A stretch of DNA of 44,510 bases from Planctomycetaceae bacterium (GCA_947463915.1 CANHVO010000014.1:1-44510); one strand, 5' to 3'. Counted from the stretch's first letter, positions 32,822 through 41,500 are shown. Program-made: numbers and translations. Notes: generated by a model not told the origin, from the sequence alone.

Positions 32822-33850
32822 ATGGCGAAGCGCATTCTCATCGTCCGGCTTTCTGCGATCGGCGACTGTATTCTTAGCGTCCCCGTGCTAAATGCACTTC
32901 GTCGCAATTTCCCAAACGCAAAAATCGGTTGGGTGATCGAACGGGCTGCCTCGCAACTCATCCAGGGGCACGAGGCTCTCGATGAAATGTTTGTTGTTTC
33001 GAAAAAGACTTTCAAGTCCCCCCGCCAGCTTTTGGCTTTTGGCAAAACCATTCGAGCGTGGAAGCCTGATGTTACCCTCGATTTACAGGGCCTGACCAAG
33101 AGTTCCCTGATCGCATGGATGTCCGGTGCAAAAGATCGTATCGGCTTTCATCGCGATCAATTCGATGGACGCGAAGTAAGCTGCATCTTGAACAACCGTC
33201 TCTATCGCCCCGAATCCAAACACATCGTCGATCGAGGCCTAGAATTGCTAAAGCTTCTTGGAGTGGACGATTCGGAGGTCAGCTTTGAGTTGCCAGAATC
33301 GGATGACGCCGCAATTTTTGCCGAGCGGACCATTCGAACTTCACAGATGGAAGGGAGATTCGCCATCATCAACGTGGGGGCGGGTTGGGCTTCGAAACTT
33401 TGGCCAGCAGATCGTTACGCTCGCGTTGCTCGGCACCTTGGCGAGCAATGGGGACTTCCCTCGCTCGTCGTTTGGTCAGGTGATCAAGAGCGATCTGTTG
33501 CTGAGCATGTTGTTTCGGAATCCAACAAACACGCGTCCCTCGCTCCGCCAACGAGTCTATCTCAATTGAGCAGTTTGATTCGACTTGCAAGCTTGTTTGT
33601 CGGATCGGACACTGGCCCAATGCACTTGTCGGCTGCTCTCGGAACTCCAACCATCGGCATGATTGGACCAATGCCGATCGAGCGAGTCAGCCCTTATGGC
33701 GCGAGCCATGTTGGAGTCCAAAACCTTCCACTCCTAAAGACCGCAAATCGAAAAAAAGACTGCGGCCCGATGCTCTCCATTTTTACTGAACATGTTACGC
33801 AAGCGTGCGACCAATTGATGAGTCGCAACATTCTGAAGCGAGCGAGCTAA
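32822..33850 (+). CDS. Glycosyltransferase family 9 (heptosyltransferase-like)
   Basis: This 342-residue protein is a GT-B fold family 9 enzyme, related to WaaC/WaaF, which add heptose to the LPS inner core from ADP-heptose. Visible landmarks are the opening ILIVRLSAIGDCILSVPVL, DVTLDLQGLTKSSL, the nucleotide-sugar segment INVGAGWASKLWPADRYARV and the conserved FVGSDTGPMHLSAALGTPTI. The acceptor and true sugar cannot be read from the sequence, so 'heptosyltransferase' is a family label. It is cytoplasmic or loosely membrane-bound. It converges on lgt with a 13-bp gap. Confidence 0.88.
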   Translation: MAKRILIVRLSAIGDCILSVPVLNALRRNFPNAKIGWVIERAASQLIQGHEALDEMFVVSKKTFKSPRQLLAFGKTIRAWKPDVTLDLQGLTKSSLIAWMSGAKDRIGFHRDQFDGREVSCILNNRLYRPESKHIVDRGLELLKLLGVDDSEVSFELPESDDAAIFAERTIRTSQMEGRFAIINVGAGWASKLWPADRYARVARHLGEQWGLPSLVVWSGDQERSVAEHVVSESNKHASLAPPTSLSQLSSLIRLASLFVGSDTGPMHLSAALGTPTIGMIGPMPIERVSPYGASHVGVQNLPLLKTANRKKDCGPMLSIFTEHVTQACDQLMSRNILKRAS

Positions 33851-33863
33851 GCCGGGCGATCGA

Positions 33864-35132
33864 TTATTTAGGCTGATGCGTGTTGGTTTTGGAGCTAACC
33901 ATCAGTCCAACTCCCAATACGATCCCACCGATGCTGATCCATTGCGCGATGCTCAGCGATGTGCCAAATTGCCCGGCCTCGTCCACGCGAATGATCTCCT
34001 CGATGATTCGTTGAACACCATACGCTACGAGACCAGCGCCAATAACCATTCCACGCCGTTTTGTCATCGTGGAGAATAGGATCGTCCAAAGGCAGAGAAC
34101 GAGCCCGCTGATGGCCGCGTAGATTTGCGATGGATGCACTGGTACGGAACGCTTCGGCAGCGAGCCTCCTGCGATCTGCAGCTTTCGATTGCCGACTTGA
34201 ATCATCGCTTCGAAAACAGGGGCCGCCAGCGAGTCACTGGGGCTTGGACCGTCCACCTGCAACTCCTTGATCGCAATCAACTTTTGGCCTTTATGAATAT
34301 CGTTTTCAGAAGCCCAGCTTTTAGGCTTCACTTGTACTATCGATGGAGCAGAATCTCCGGAAGGATCGCTTTCGGCTTCGATGCCAATTAGCTTTCCTGA
34401 TACCAACTGGTCCATATAGGCAGGAGAACCCGATGGGAAAGTAATCGACGGTAGCGATGTCTCGCACAATCCGCCGTAACAACAACCGTTAAGCAAACAA
34501 CCAATACGACCAAAAGCAAGTCCAAGGAAGAAAGCGGGGGTAATGCAGTCGGCGAGCACAAGGAGCGGGAATCGATTCTTGCGGCTCCAAAAGGCCACGG
34601 CGATCAAGCCACCGATTACGCTACCATAAACGACCAATCCCCCTTCAGTCACTTGCAACGCGGTCCAAAGCTTTTCGCGAATCGTCTCACCCGCCAACTC
34701 ATTCCATTTTTGGATCACGTAAAACATGCGGGCGCCCAGCATACCAGCAACAATTGTCCAAGTCGCCAAGGAGAAAAATGCGTCGCGAGATAACCCGGCT
34801 TTCTCACAACGCAACATGGCAATCGCCATGGCGCTAACGACCCCAAGCATCAACATGACTCCGTAACCGCGAATGGGTAACCCCACGATCCATGGTTGGC
34901 CACCGCCTGTTTGGAATCGGGTTTCAATTTGTGGCAACAAAAAAACCACGATGAGCGCCGCCACACCCCAAACGACCCCTTGCTCCTCAAGCACTTTCGC
35001 AACGCTTTGCTTCTTTCGATTGGTCACCAGAAATGCGGCTGCAAAGAGCACGAGCGCCGCGAGAACCCATCCAAAACCCAATACCGGAATACCCAGGAAT
35101 TCATGCGGTACGTAGAAGAGTGTTGGACGCAC
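33864..35132 (-). CDS. lgt: Prolipoprotein diacylglyceryl transferase with PDZ-like insert
   Basis: This inner-membrane enzyme transfers diacylglycerol from phosphatidylglycerol to the lipobox Cys of prolipoproteins. The core is clear: LPIRGYGVMLMLGVVSAMA (86-104), GARMFYVI, EGGLVVYGSVIGGLIA, GRIGCLLNGCCYGG (208-221) and HPSQIYAAISGLV (333-345), with the closing GVQRIIEEIIR. At 422 residues it is much longer than the usual about 290. About 80 extra N-terminal residues hold two membrane segments. Residues about 225-330, in the periplasmic head between the GRxG loop and HPSQ, include a PDZ-like stretch (VQVKPKSWASENDIHKGQKL, then IAIKEL). It starts at GTG, 20 bp after panC, in a purQ-panC-lgt operon. 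Confidence 0.92.
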   Translation of the reverse strand: MRPTLFYVPHEFLGIPVLGFGWVLAALVLFAAAFLVTNRKKQSVAKVLEEQGVVWGVAALIVVFLLPQIETRFQTGGGQPWIVGLPIRGYGVMLMLGVVSAMAIAMLRCEKAGLSRDAFFSLATWTIVAGMLGARMFYVIQKWNELAGETIREKLWTALQVTEGGLVVYGSVIGGLIAVAFWSRKNRFPLLVLADCITPAFFLGLAFGRIGCLLNGCCYGGLCETSLPSITFPSGSPAYMDQLVSGKLIGIEAESDPSGDSAPSIVQVKPKSWASENDIHKGQKLIAIKELQVDGPSPSDSLAAPVFEAMIQVGNRKLQIAGGSLPKRSVPVHPSQIYAAISGLVLCLWTILFSTMTKRRGMVIGAGLVAYGVQRIIEEIIRVDEAGQFGTSLSIAQWISIGGIVLGVGLMVSSKTNTHQPK

Positions 35133-35152
35133 GGTTCGGTTCTTTCAAGGTG

Positions 35153-36007
35153 TTATTTTTCGTTCGCCACAAGCGTCATGTTGTCGATCAAGCGTGTGCT
35201 GCCAACCCGAGCCGCAATGATGGCTACCGCGGTCTCGTCTACTTGCCGCATCGGCTCCATCGTAACAGGATCCACGATCGCTGCGTAATCAATCGAGTCA
35301 ACAGGAGCCTTGGCCAACTCGTCGCGCATCCCCCTTTCCAGGCTTTCGCAAGTGGTATCGCCTGCCATCAAGCAATTCTGCGCTTTGGTTAATGCTAGCC
35401 AAAGACCTAGCGCTCGACCCCGATCTTCTGTGGAGAGATATCGGTTGCGACTGCTCATGGCAAGCCCGTCTGGTTCGCGAACGGTCGCACACGCTTCGAT
35501 TCGAATCGGGATATTCAAATCATCGACCATCGCGCGAATGACCGCAACTTGCTGGTAATCTTTGCGACCAAAGTAGGCGACATGCGCGGGTATCAGTTGA
35601 AACAACTTGAGCACAATCGTCGTCACACCCCGAAAGTGGCCGGGACGCAATTCTCCTTCCCAGCGTTTGCCGACCAAGGGTGGCTCGACGAAGGTGGAAT
35701 GGTTGGCACGATAGACCCGATCCGACGGCGGGACAAAGACGAAGTCACAGCCCAGCTGGCGAAGGCCTTCCAAATCGGATTCTAATGTCCGAGGATACTT
35801 GGCAAGATCTTCGTTGGGACCAAACTGAGTTGGATTGACGAAGATCGTGGCAACGGCGACATCGCATTCTTGTTTGGCCCGTTGCACCAAGGACAAGTGG
35901 CCGTTGTGCAACGCACCCATCGTTGGGACGACGCCAATCCGTCGAGCGTCTCGTCGCACGAAATCGATCTGAGTGTAGATTTCGTTTAGATCGTGAATGA
36001 CTTTCAT
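35153..36007 (-). CDS. panC: Pantoate-beta-alanine ligase
   Basis: This cytoplasmic enzyme joins pantoate and beta-alanine with ATP to make pantothenate, the precursor of coenzyme A. The 284-residue length is typical. The HIGH-like adenylate motif is PTMGALHNGHLSL with His34 and His37. Also visible are IFVNPTQFGPNEDL, TFVEPPLVGKRWEG, FGRKDYQQVAVIR and VREPDGLAMSSRNRYLS, the KMSKS-like loop. The start ATG is 3 bp after the purQ stop, and lgt follows after 20 bp, so it is the middle gene of a compact operon. Confidence 0.96.
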   Translation of the reverse strand: MKVIHDLNEIYTQIDFVRRDARRIGVVPTMGALHNGHLSLVQRAKQECDVAVATIFVNPTQFGPNEDLAKYPRTLESDLEGLRQLGCDFVFVPPSDRVYRANHSTFVEPPLVGKRWEGELRPGHFRGVTTIVLKLFQLIPAHVAYFGRKDYQQVAVIRAMVDDLNIPIRIEACATVREPDGLAMSSRNRYLSTEDRGRALGLWLALTKAQNCLMAGDTTCESLERGMRDELAKAPVDSIDYAAIVDPVTMEPMRQVDETAVAIIAARVGSTRLIDNMTLVANEK

Positions 36008-36010
36008 GCG

Positions 36011-36796
36011 TTAGCCAAAGTAAGCGACCGCATTTTGAAAGAATTTGAGCCCTTCGCCGTGCTCCGGTTGTGTTTCACGACGAGTCCATTGCGGATGGTT
36101 GGTGGCAAACAAATGTCGCTCAGGATGCGGCATTAACCCAAAGATGCGGCCGGTCGAATCACATATCCCTGCCACGTTTCCTTGCGCTCCATTGGGATTG
36201 CTTGGAAAGGAGATCACATCGCGGCCGGTTGCTCCGTCTGCATCTGCATACCGAAGCACGATTTGCTTTTGCTCCGTCAAGAGAGTCTCGGCAGCGCTAT
36301 CTCGATACAAAAATCGGCCTTCGGCGTGCGCCATTGGCAGGTAGCATTGGTCGATTCCTCGCAGGAAGACACAATTATCGGTTTCAGGTTTGAGGTGAAC
36401 CCAACGGCTGTCGAATCGACCTTGGCGATTCCAAGTGAGCGTCGCAGGTTGCACGCTTTCCGTCGAATCAAAGAAGATCCCCAATCGCATCATGATTTGA
36501 AATCCATTGCAAATACCGAGGACAAGTCGATCGTGCTGGCGGAAGGATTCAAGGGTATCTGCCAAAAAGGTCTGAAGCTGAGTGGCCAGAATGCGGCCAG
36601 CGGCAATGTCGTCGCCGTAGCTAAACCCACCCGGGAAGCAAAGTATCTGAAAGTTGGAGGCCAAATCGGGATGGTCGATCAGCTGATTGACGTGGAGCTT
36701 GACAGCCTCAGCACCCGCCATTTCAAAGGCGAAAGCGGTCTCTACATCGCAATTGGTGCCAGGAGCTCGCAGGACGAGCACTCTCGGTTTAGGCAT
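36011..36796 (-). CDS. purQ: Phosphoribosylformylglycinamidine synthase subunit PurQ
   Basis: This is the glutaminase subunit of FGAM synthase in purine synthesis. It hydrolyses glutamine and passes ammonia to PurL. The class I glutamine amidotransferase triad is visible: Cys96 in LGICNGFQIM, and His224 and Glu226 in MPHPERHLF. GTNCDVETAFAFEMAGAEAV and CFPGGFSYGDDIAAGRI are PurQ-specific. It is 261 residues, slightly longer than many PurQ proteins. PurL and PurS are not adjacent. It is the first gene of the operon purQ-panC-lgt, with repeats upstream. Confidence 0.95.
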   Translation of the reverse strand: MPKPRVLVLRAPGTNCDVETAFAFEMAGAEAVKLHVNQLIDHPDLASNFQILCFPGGFSYGDDIAAGRILATQLQTFLADTLESFRQHDRLVLGICNGFQIMMRLGIFFDSTESVQPATLTWNRQGRFDSRWVHLKPETDNCVFLRGIDQCYLPMAHAEGRFLYRDSAAETLLTEQKQIVLRYADADGATGRDVISFPSNPNGAQGNVAGICDSTGRIFGLMPHPERHLFATNHPQWTRRETQPEHGEGLKFFQNAVAYFG

Positions 36797-36908
36797 CCTG
36801 ATTATCTTTCCTTGATCGCGGTCGAAGCTAGGGTATTGGGTGATTCATTAGCCGAAGGGCGCTAGCCCCGGTTTTCGGACAGGCAACCGCCTATCACTTT
36901 GCTCAAAT

Positions 36909-36980
36909 TGAGCCGCAGGCGCTAGCCGCGACAATCGTTCTTGCCATGGAAACCGTTTCGCGGCTAGCGCCCGCGGCTCA
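36909..36980. repeat. Inverted repeat TGAGCCGC...GCGGCTCA with GCTAGC core
   Basis: Two 22-bp arms, TGAGCCGCAGGCGCTAGCCG (plus CG) and its complement, differ at one position and enclose 28 bp. It is one of the strongest hairpins in the window, in the purQ upstream region. A diverged half copy precedes it at about 36849. Confidence 0.85.
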
Positions 36981-37096
36981 GTAATGTAGCTACGCTACTA
37001 GAAGAGAAATCTACCCAAGAAAAGCCTGCTTATCAATGCGCGTTGGCGATGTTTCCTGTATCCTAAACCGCTGGCGAAACCAATGGATTCGGCCTT

Positions 37097-37154
37097 GTGG
37101 CATAGGCTTCCAGCCTACGAAATCGCACGCACACAGGCTGGAAGCCTATGCCAC
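37097..37154. repeat. Perfect 20-bp inverted repeat GTGGCATAGGCTTCCAGCCT
   Basis: The arms at 37097-37116 and 37135-37154 are perfectly complementary with an 18-bp spacer. It lies about 50 bp upstream of the start at 37204, so in the leader or promoter of the membrane protein gene. Confidence 0.9.
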
Positions 37155-37203
37155 TTTGGTCGTTTTCCGCCAATCGCTCACTTTATTTGTGATTTCACTG
37201 ACA

Positions 37204-38598
37204 ATGACAGAAGAAACAGCGATCGAGACGATTCTTGCCCCTGCGTCGAACTTAGCTCGCAAGAAAATTTTGCAAAGGCGGTTATTTGTCGTCATTGCCT
37301 CTGCGATTCTGACCTTGGGGGCGTGTGCATTTCTGGGAATGCAGTTCGGGTCAGCCGAACAAGTCATTCTCACTTTGCTGTCTCTCGCCGTGATTGCCCT
37401 CCTTTTGCGAGTTTTTCGTTCCAAGGGCCGATTTCGCTTTGCGAGCTTGCTTTTGCTGACCGCTTTCTCGGCGATTGTGTTTCGTGTTGTTTTGCAACCT
37501 CTTATACGGCGGTCGGATCAAAATGCCGCAATCGAACTCATCAATCGAAAGGGAGGATCGGTTTCAACCTACAGCAGCGGCGACGAATATCCATTGAATG
37601 CAAGCGGCTGGGTACTAACAAAATCAGGCTATTTGTATCCGGCATTGCTTCAGCATTTAGATAACAAGTTCCTCAATCCGGTTGATGTGTATGGATTGGT
37701 AATTCCGTCTAGCTTAGCAAATCAAAAAATCTGGGAATCACTCCAAGTCACACGCCTTTCGCAGATCGAAGTGCTTTTGGACGGAGCGGACAATGCTATC
37801 GAGTTTAGAGAAGCACTCGATGCTCATCCGAATTTCTTTGTCTCGATGGACGACTATTACTATCGACCATTGGTGTACGTTGCCAATGAACTACGTGAAA
37901 ACGATATTCGGTTTTTGAACGGCATGGCCTCGAATCGATACGGTACAAAGTTGCCAGTTATTCGACTTGGCTTGGAATGCCGATTTGAGCCAACAGTTCT
38001 TGATGGCTTGAATAACGGATTCGAGCTGGTGCTCGAGGGGATGGAAATCGATCCCAACTTTCTTCGACGCGTCCTCAAGCTTGAAAAACTGAAAAGGGTT
38101 AGCATAAACCGAGGATCCATCTCGAAAAAAGCCTTAATGGCGATCTCGGAGCGAGAGCAGCCTCTCGACTCACTTTGCATCTATAGTGCGAATTTTGATG
38201 CAGAGTCTTGGGATGTTGTTTGCAACATGTCTGGCTGTCGGTCACTCCGACTTTCGGACATGGAATTTCAAGGACAGTTGATGCCAGCAGAAGTTCTGCA
38301 GCAACTTGGCCAAAACAAGTCGATCCAGGAATTGATTATCAATTTAAGAGGAAACCGCAGAGCCGCAGCTTCAATTATCTCGCTGGTTCAAATAGACGGA
38401 CTGAAGCGATTGGAGCTGCATTGTGATGCCCCTTGCAAAGCCGAAATGATCGCTGCGATCGAGCCCTCAACGCTAGAAGATGTCTGGCTGGATATGGACC
38501 TTGGCACAGCCGAGGCCATTACAAAAGAGCCATGGATGGATCGGTTGAAGTCTTTGAGGATTGGAAATCAACAAATTGTTGCACCGAAGTCTGAGTGA
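37204..38598 (+). CDS. Membrane-anchored protein with LRR-like soluble domain, unknown
   Basis: The product is 464 residues, and I recognise no named family. The N-terminal about 110 residues contain three hydrophobic segments: LFVVIASAILTLGACAFLGM, VILTLLSLAVIALLLRV and FASLLLLTAFSAIVFRVVL. The remainder is soluble and carries leucine-rich spacing, for example LEKLKRVSINRGSISKKALM, SLCIYSANFDAESWDVV and CRSLRLSDMEF, resembling the degenerate repeats of planctomycete LRR proteins. The start ATG at 37204 gives a 31-residue polar lead before the first helix. The frame is open upstream only across a palindromic repeat. It stands alone between the purQ operon and miaA. Confidence 0.75.
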   Translation: MTEETAIETILAPASNLARKKILQRRLFVVIASAILTLGACAFLGMQFGSAEQVILTLLSLAVIALLLRVFRSKGRFRFASLLLLTAFSAIVFRVVLQPLIRRSDQNAAIELINRKGGSVSTYSSGDEYPLNASGWVLTKSGYLYPALLQHLDNKFLNPVDVYGLVIPSSLANQKIWESLQVTRLSQIEVLLDGADNAIEFREALDAHPNFFVSMDDYYYRPLVYVANELRENDIRFLNGMASNRYGTKLPVIRLGLECRFEPTVLDGLNNGFELVLEGMEIDPNFLRRVLKLEKLKRVSINRGSISKKALMAISEREQPLDSLCIYSANFDAESWDVVCNMSGCRSLRLSDMEFQGQLMPAEVLQQLGQNKSIQELIINLRGNRRAAASIISLVQIDGLKRLELHCDAPCKAEMIAAIEPSTLEDVWLDMDLGTAEAITKEPWMDRLKSLRIGNQQIVAPKSE

Positions 38599-38996
38599 GT
38601 TTGTGCCATGGCTTGCAAGTTTCGTTGCGCTGCGCGATCTAAGCATGTCGTCTTAGCTAAACTGAACTGACCATCTGCGATTGAATCGCGAATGCGATGG
38701 AATTTTATAGCCTGGGGTGAGTTCGCACCGCGAACGAAACCCCAGGTATTACGCCCCGAAATGATCCGGAGCTCTGAAGGAGCGGCATGGTCCGTGAATC
38801 AGTTCCCAACCCAGAGTCAAGGTTGAACATCAGGCCAAGTAGCTTGAGTGCGAATGCCGTCGCTTTGCGACTCTCAGACAATTCGTACCACGCTGACCAC
38901 GGATTTCATCCGTGGCTTTCAAATGCCACTGCTCCGCAGTTAAGAAAAACGTTAAGAATAACGTTGAGGACAACTGTTCAGCAATGCAAGAAAAGA
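38599..38996. other. 398-bp convergent gap with two hairpin repeats
   Basis: No gene is supported here. A repeat at 38711-38790 has a CCTGGGG/CCCCAGG stem with an inner GTTCGC/GCGAAC stem and is followed by GATCCGGAGCTCTGAAGGAG; I recall such CTGGGG repeats from planctomycete genomes. A second hairpin, CCACGGAT-TTC-ATCCGTGG, is at 38897-38915. The gap separates the convergent ends of the membrane protein gene and miaA. Confidence 0.6.
38711..38790. repeat. CCTGGGG-type hairpin repeat
   Basis: A 7-bp outer stem (38712-38718 and 38741-38747) encloses a perfect inner stem (38722-38727 and 38731-38736). The conserved-looking tail GGAGCTCTGAAGGAGCGGCA follows. It lies in the middle of a convergent gap. 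Confidence 0.65.
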
Positions 38997-39962
38997 TCAG
39001 GAAAACTGTTCTACAATTTGGTTAGCAGCCTTATCCAGATCCGATTCGCTTGCCACGGGGACGCGTTGGATGGTCGGCATCGATCGGAACCAAATCTCTT
39101 GCCTACGCACAAATTGCCGCGTGTGGGCTTTGACCTTCTCCACCATCTCTTTTTCGTTGACCGTTCCCTTCAAGAATTCGATCGGCTCTTTGTAGCCAAC
39201 CGCTTGAGAGGCTGTCCGTCCCAAGGTACCGAACCTTTCTACTAACGATTTGACTTCGTCCAGCAAGCCGCGATGGAACATGCTGTCGACGCGGTGGTTG
39301 ACCCGGCTATGCATTTGAGTACGATCCCAAGCAAGTGCAAAGCATTTGCAACTCGTCGGTCCTTGGACTTGCTCGAATTGGTTTTGCCAGTGGCTGAGCG
39401 GCTTGCCTGTGATCTTCGCGACTTCCAGAGCTCTTGTCATTCGACGTACGTCGCCATCGAGGATCTTAAAGGCTGACAGCGGGTCAACTTGCTCAAGCCG
39501 TTTTCGGAGCGACTCAATACCGAACTCCGCAACGTCCGCTTCAACAGCGGCACGAAAATCCCAATCGGCAGGCGGTCCCAAAAACATCCCACAAAAAAGA
39601 GTCTTGATGTAGAGAGGCGTGCCGCCGACCAAAAGAACTCGCTTGCCTCGCGAGCGAATTTCGTCCGCCTTGACGTGTGCATCCACGACGAACTGAGAAA
39701 CACTGTACTCGCTAGTAGGATCCACCAAGTCGATCAAATGATGCGGCACCCGTTCTCGATCGCCCGCGGTTGGCTTGGCTGTTCCAATATCCATCCCTCG
39801 GTAGACGGCCATGGAGTCCACCGAAATGATTTCGGCATCGATTTTTTCGGCCAAGTCCAAAGCAACCCGACTTTTGCCGGACGCGGTGGGGCCAGTCAAA
39901 AACCAAGCGTCTTCGATCGGAGGCTTAATCCATTCGGCGAAGTTTGGAGTCGGGGTAAACAT
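38997..39962 (-). CDS. miaA: tRNA dimethylallyltransferase
   Basis: This enzyme transfers a dimethylallyl group to A37 of tRNAs reading U-starting codons, the first step of the i6A/ms2i6A modification. The 321-residue protein has the P-loop GPTASGKS at 24-31, the catalytic Asp-Ser segment ISVDSMAVYRGMDIGTAKP, HHLIDLVDPTSEYSVSQF, LLVGGTPLYIKTLF, DVRRMTRALEVAKITGKPLS and a C-terminal TRQFVRRQEIWFR. The start ATG at 39962 is preferred to an upstream alternative because the P-loop then lies close to the usual distance from the N-terminus. It is divergent from a membrane protein gene. Confidence 0.96.
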   Translation of the reverse strand: MFTPTPNFAEWIKPPIEDAWFLTGPTASGKSRVALDLAEKIDAEIISVDSMAVYRGMDIGTAKPTAGDRERVPHHLIDLVDPTSEYSVSQFVVDAHVKADEIRSRGKRVLLVGGTPLYIKTLFCGMFLGPPADWDFRAAVEADVAEFGIESLRKRLEQVDPLSAFKILDGDVRRMTRALEVAKITGKPLSHWQNQFEQVQGPTSCKCFALAWDRTQMHSRVNHRVDSMFHRGLLDEVKSLVERFGTLGRTASQAVGYKEPIEFLKGTVNEKEMVEKVKAHTRQFVRRQEIWFRSMPTIQRVPVASESDLDKAANQIVEQFS

Positions 39963-40338
39963 GAGTTTTTTGGGATGGATGCAATGAGCTTTCGTAAATG
40001 TGTCCGTTTGGCACATACGACGGAACCGACAACTATCATAACAAGATCACAGAAAAAGTTGTGATTTTGATGACAGGCCTACAGCGGTGTGAATTCCAAA
40101 CGCAAATAGGCAGAAAGATCGAACGCAGAAAAATAAGCCGCAACTATATTTCTGCGTTCGATTTTTCTGCATCATCCGAAGTCCTCCGGAAGTGCGACGT
40201 GGTAAGATCACGCATCAAGCCGAGCGATTGCAAAACGCAATAATCATTTAGCCTCGTTTTTACCAATATTGAAATGGATTGAGCCGAATAGGTTTTGCTC
40301 CCTCCCGTGTCCCACTCGCTTTAGGAATCCAATCAAGC
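39963..40338. other. 376-bp divergent promoter gap between miaA and a membrane protein gene
   Basis: The gap holds the inverted repeat at 40111-40169 and otherwise no gene. Promoters for both directions should lie on either side of it, but I cannot define them. Confidence 0.45.
40111..40169. repeat. Inverted repeat CAGAAAGATCGAACGCAGAAA
   Basis: The left arm (CAGAAAGATCGAACGCAGAA) and the complementary right arm (TTCTGCGTTCGATTTTTCTG) differ at one position, with a short spacer. It sits midway between two divergent starts. The arms are AT-richer than the other repeats in the window. Confidence 0.85.
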
Positions 40339-41454
40339 ATGCTCAACTGGATTCGCTGGATTTGTTCAATCCCCTTGTTCCTCTGGAGAACCACCAGCCT
40401 CATCGTCCTTTTGAGCATTGTCGCTACGATTCCGATCCTGCAGTTCGCGAGCTTTGGCTACATGTTGGAAGTATCGGCTCGCATTGCACGCGGCGAGCCG
40501 GTCCGAAGCTGTTTTCCTGGGACGGCAATCGCTGGTCGATTGTTTGCGGTCTTGATTTTCGTTTTCTTGTCATGGTTACCTGTCTGGTTCATTGCCGACA
40601 TGGCCTATACGGCGGAGCTCGTTCAGCAGGGCAGTGATGTTGCCAGGAATTGGCGTCGAGGAGCCCGAGTGATCTCCGTGGTCTGGGTCCTCTGGGTCTT
40701 GTGGGCTCTATTCCGCGGCGGCAAGTTTCGACATTTTCTTTGGCCGGCCCCCTTGCTGGCAATGAGAAGTGTTTGTCGTCCCAGCGTTTGGCGAGAAGTC
40801 GAGGATCGATTGTGGAATTTCGTGCGTTCGCTTCAATTGCCGAAACTATTGTGGCTCGGCTTCATGGCATCCGTCGGAGCCATTATCTGGTTGGTTTTGC
40901 CGAGCAGCTTTATTGCGATTGGATTGCTCAGCAACGGGAACGCGGGGACCGCTTTGATTGGATTGATTGGTGCAGCTTGGATGCTGAGCGTTCTGCTCCA
41001 TTTGCCGTTCTTGCAAATCCAAATGGCTCGTGAGATGAAGTTCCTGTCCGTGTTTGATTTGTTCTCTGCATGGAGATCCTATCACAGGGCTCAATGGTCT
41101 TTTTGCCTTGCAACTTGGGCTACCTTTGCGCTCGCAGTCCCTCTCTACCTCTTGCGAATTGAGCCGATTCCGCCCGAGTTTTTTTGGATTCTGTCGCTTT
41201 TTTTCGTCATCCTCATGTTTCCGGCGAAGCTTTGCGTTGGGTGGTCGCTGAGACGAAGCAAGTTCCGCAAACAACCTAGCTTTGAAAACTTATTCTATTT
41301 GATCTGGAGATATTTCGCTTTGATCCCCCAGGTAGCAGTAGTTTTGGTCTATTTGGGAATCTTGTATATCGCTAAGTTCGCGCTCTGGGAGGGAACAGCT
41401 AGCATCTATCTACAGCATGCTTTTTTGCCGCCCGTGCCGTTCTTTGTTCGTTGA
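40339..41454 (+). CDS. Polytopic membrane protein, unknown
   Basis: The product is 371 residues with about seven hydrophobic segments and no recognisable family. The segments include ICSIPLFLWRTTSLIVLLSI, RLFAVLIFVFLSWLPVWFIA, VISVVWVLWVLWALF, LWLGFMASVGAIIWLVLPSS, AALIG-type stretches, WATFALAVPLYLLRI and IPQVAVVLVYLGILYIAKF. Charged loops such as RPSVWREVEDRLWNF and LRRSKFRKQP lie between them. Many Trp residues sit at the helix ends. The ATG at 40339 is chosen because the frame upstream begins only with TTG and the next residues match the first helix. It stands alone and faces miaA. A transport or channel role cannot be argued from sequence. Confidence 0.78.
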   Translation: MLNWIRWICSIPLFLWRTTSLIVLLSIVATIPILQFASFGYMLEVSARIARGEPVRSCFPGTAIAGRLFAVLIFVFLSWLPVWFIADMAYTAELVQQGSDVARNWRRGARVISVVWVLWVLWALFRGGKFRHFLWPAPLLAMRSVCRPSVWREVEDRLWNFVRSLQLPKLLWLGFMASVGAIIWLVLPSSFIAIGLLSNGNAGTALIGLIGAAWMLSVLLHLPFLQIQMAREMKFLSVFDLFSAWRSYHRAQWSFCLATWATFALAVPLYLLRIEPIPPEFFWILSLFFVILMFPAKLCVGWSLRRSKFRKQPSFENLFYLIWRYFALIPQVAVVLVYLGILYIAKFALWEGTASIYLQHAFLPPVPFFVR

Positions 41455-41500
41455 AGCGACTGGCAGGTACGCCTTCGGCTAACCGTTAAACGAGATGCAA

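Larger units (their letters stand above)
36797..37203. other. 407-bp divergent gap packed with palindromes
   Basis: This gap lies between purQ (minus) and a membrane protein gene (plus), so it contains both promoters. It holds a GCTAGC-type half repeat at 36849-36875, a strong palindrome at 36909-36980 and another at 37097-37154. An in-frame extension of the downstream protein through 37036-37203 exists, but it crosses the palindrome and is unlikely to be coding. Confidence 0.6.

Noticed and set aside
37036-37203. N-terminal extension of the membrane protein by 56 residues
   Set aside because: The extension crosses the perfect 20-bp inverted repeat, and the ATG at 37204 gives a normal start before the first helix.
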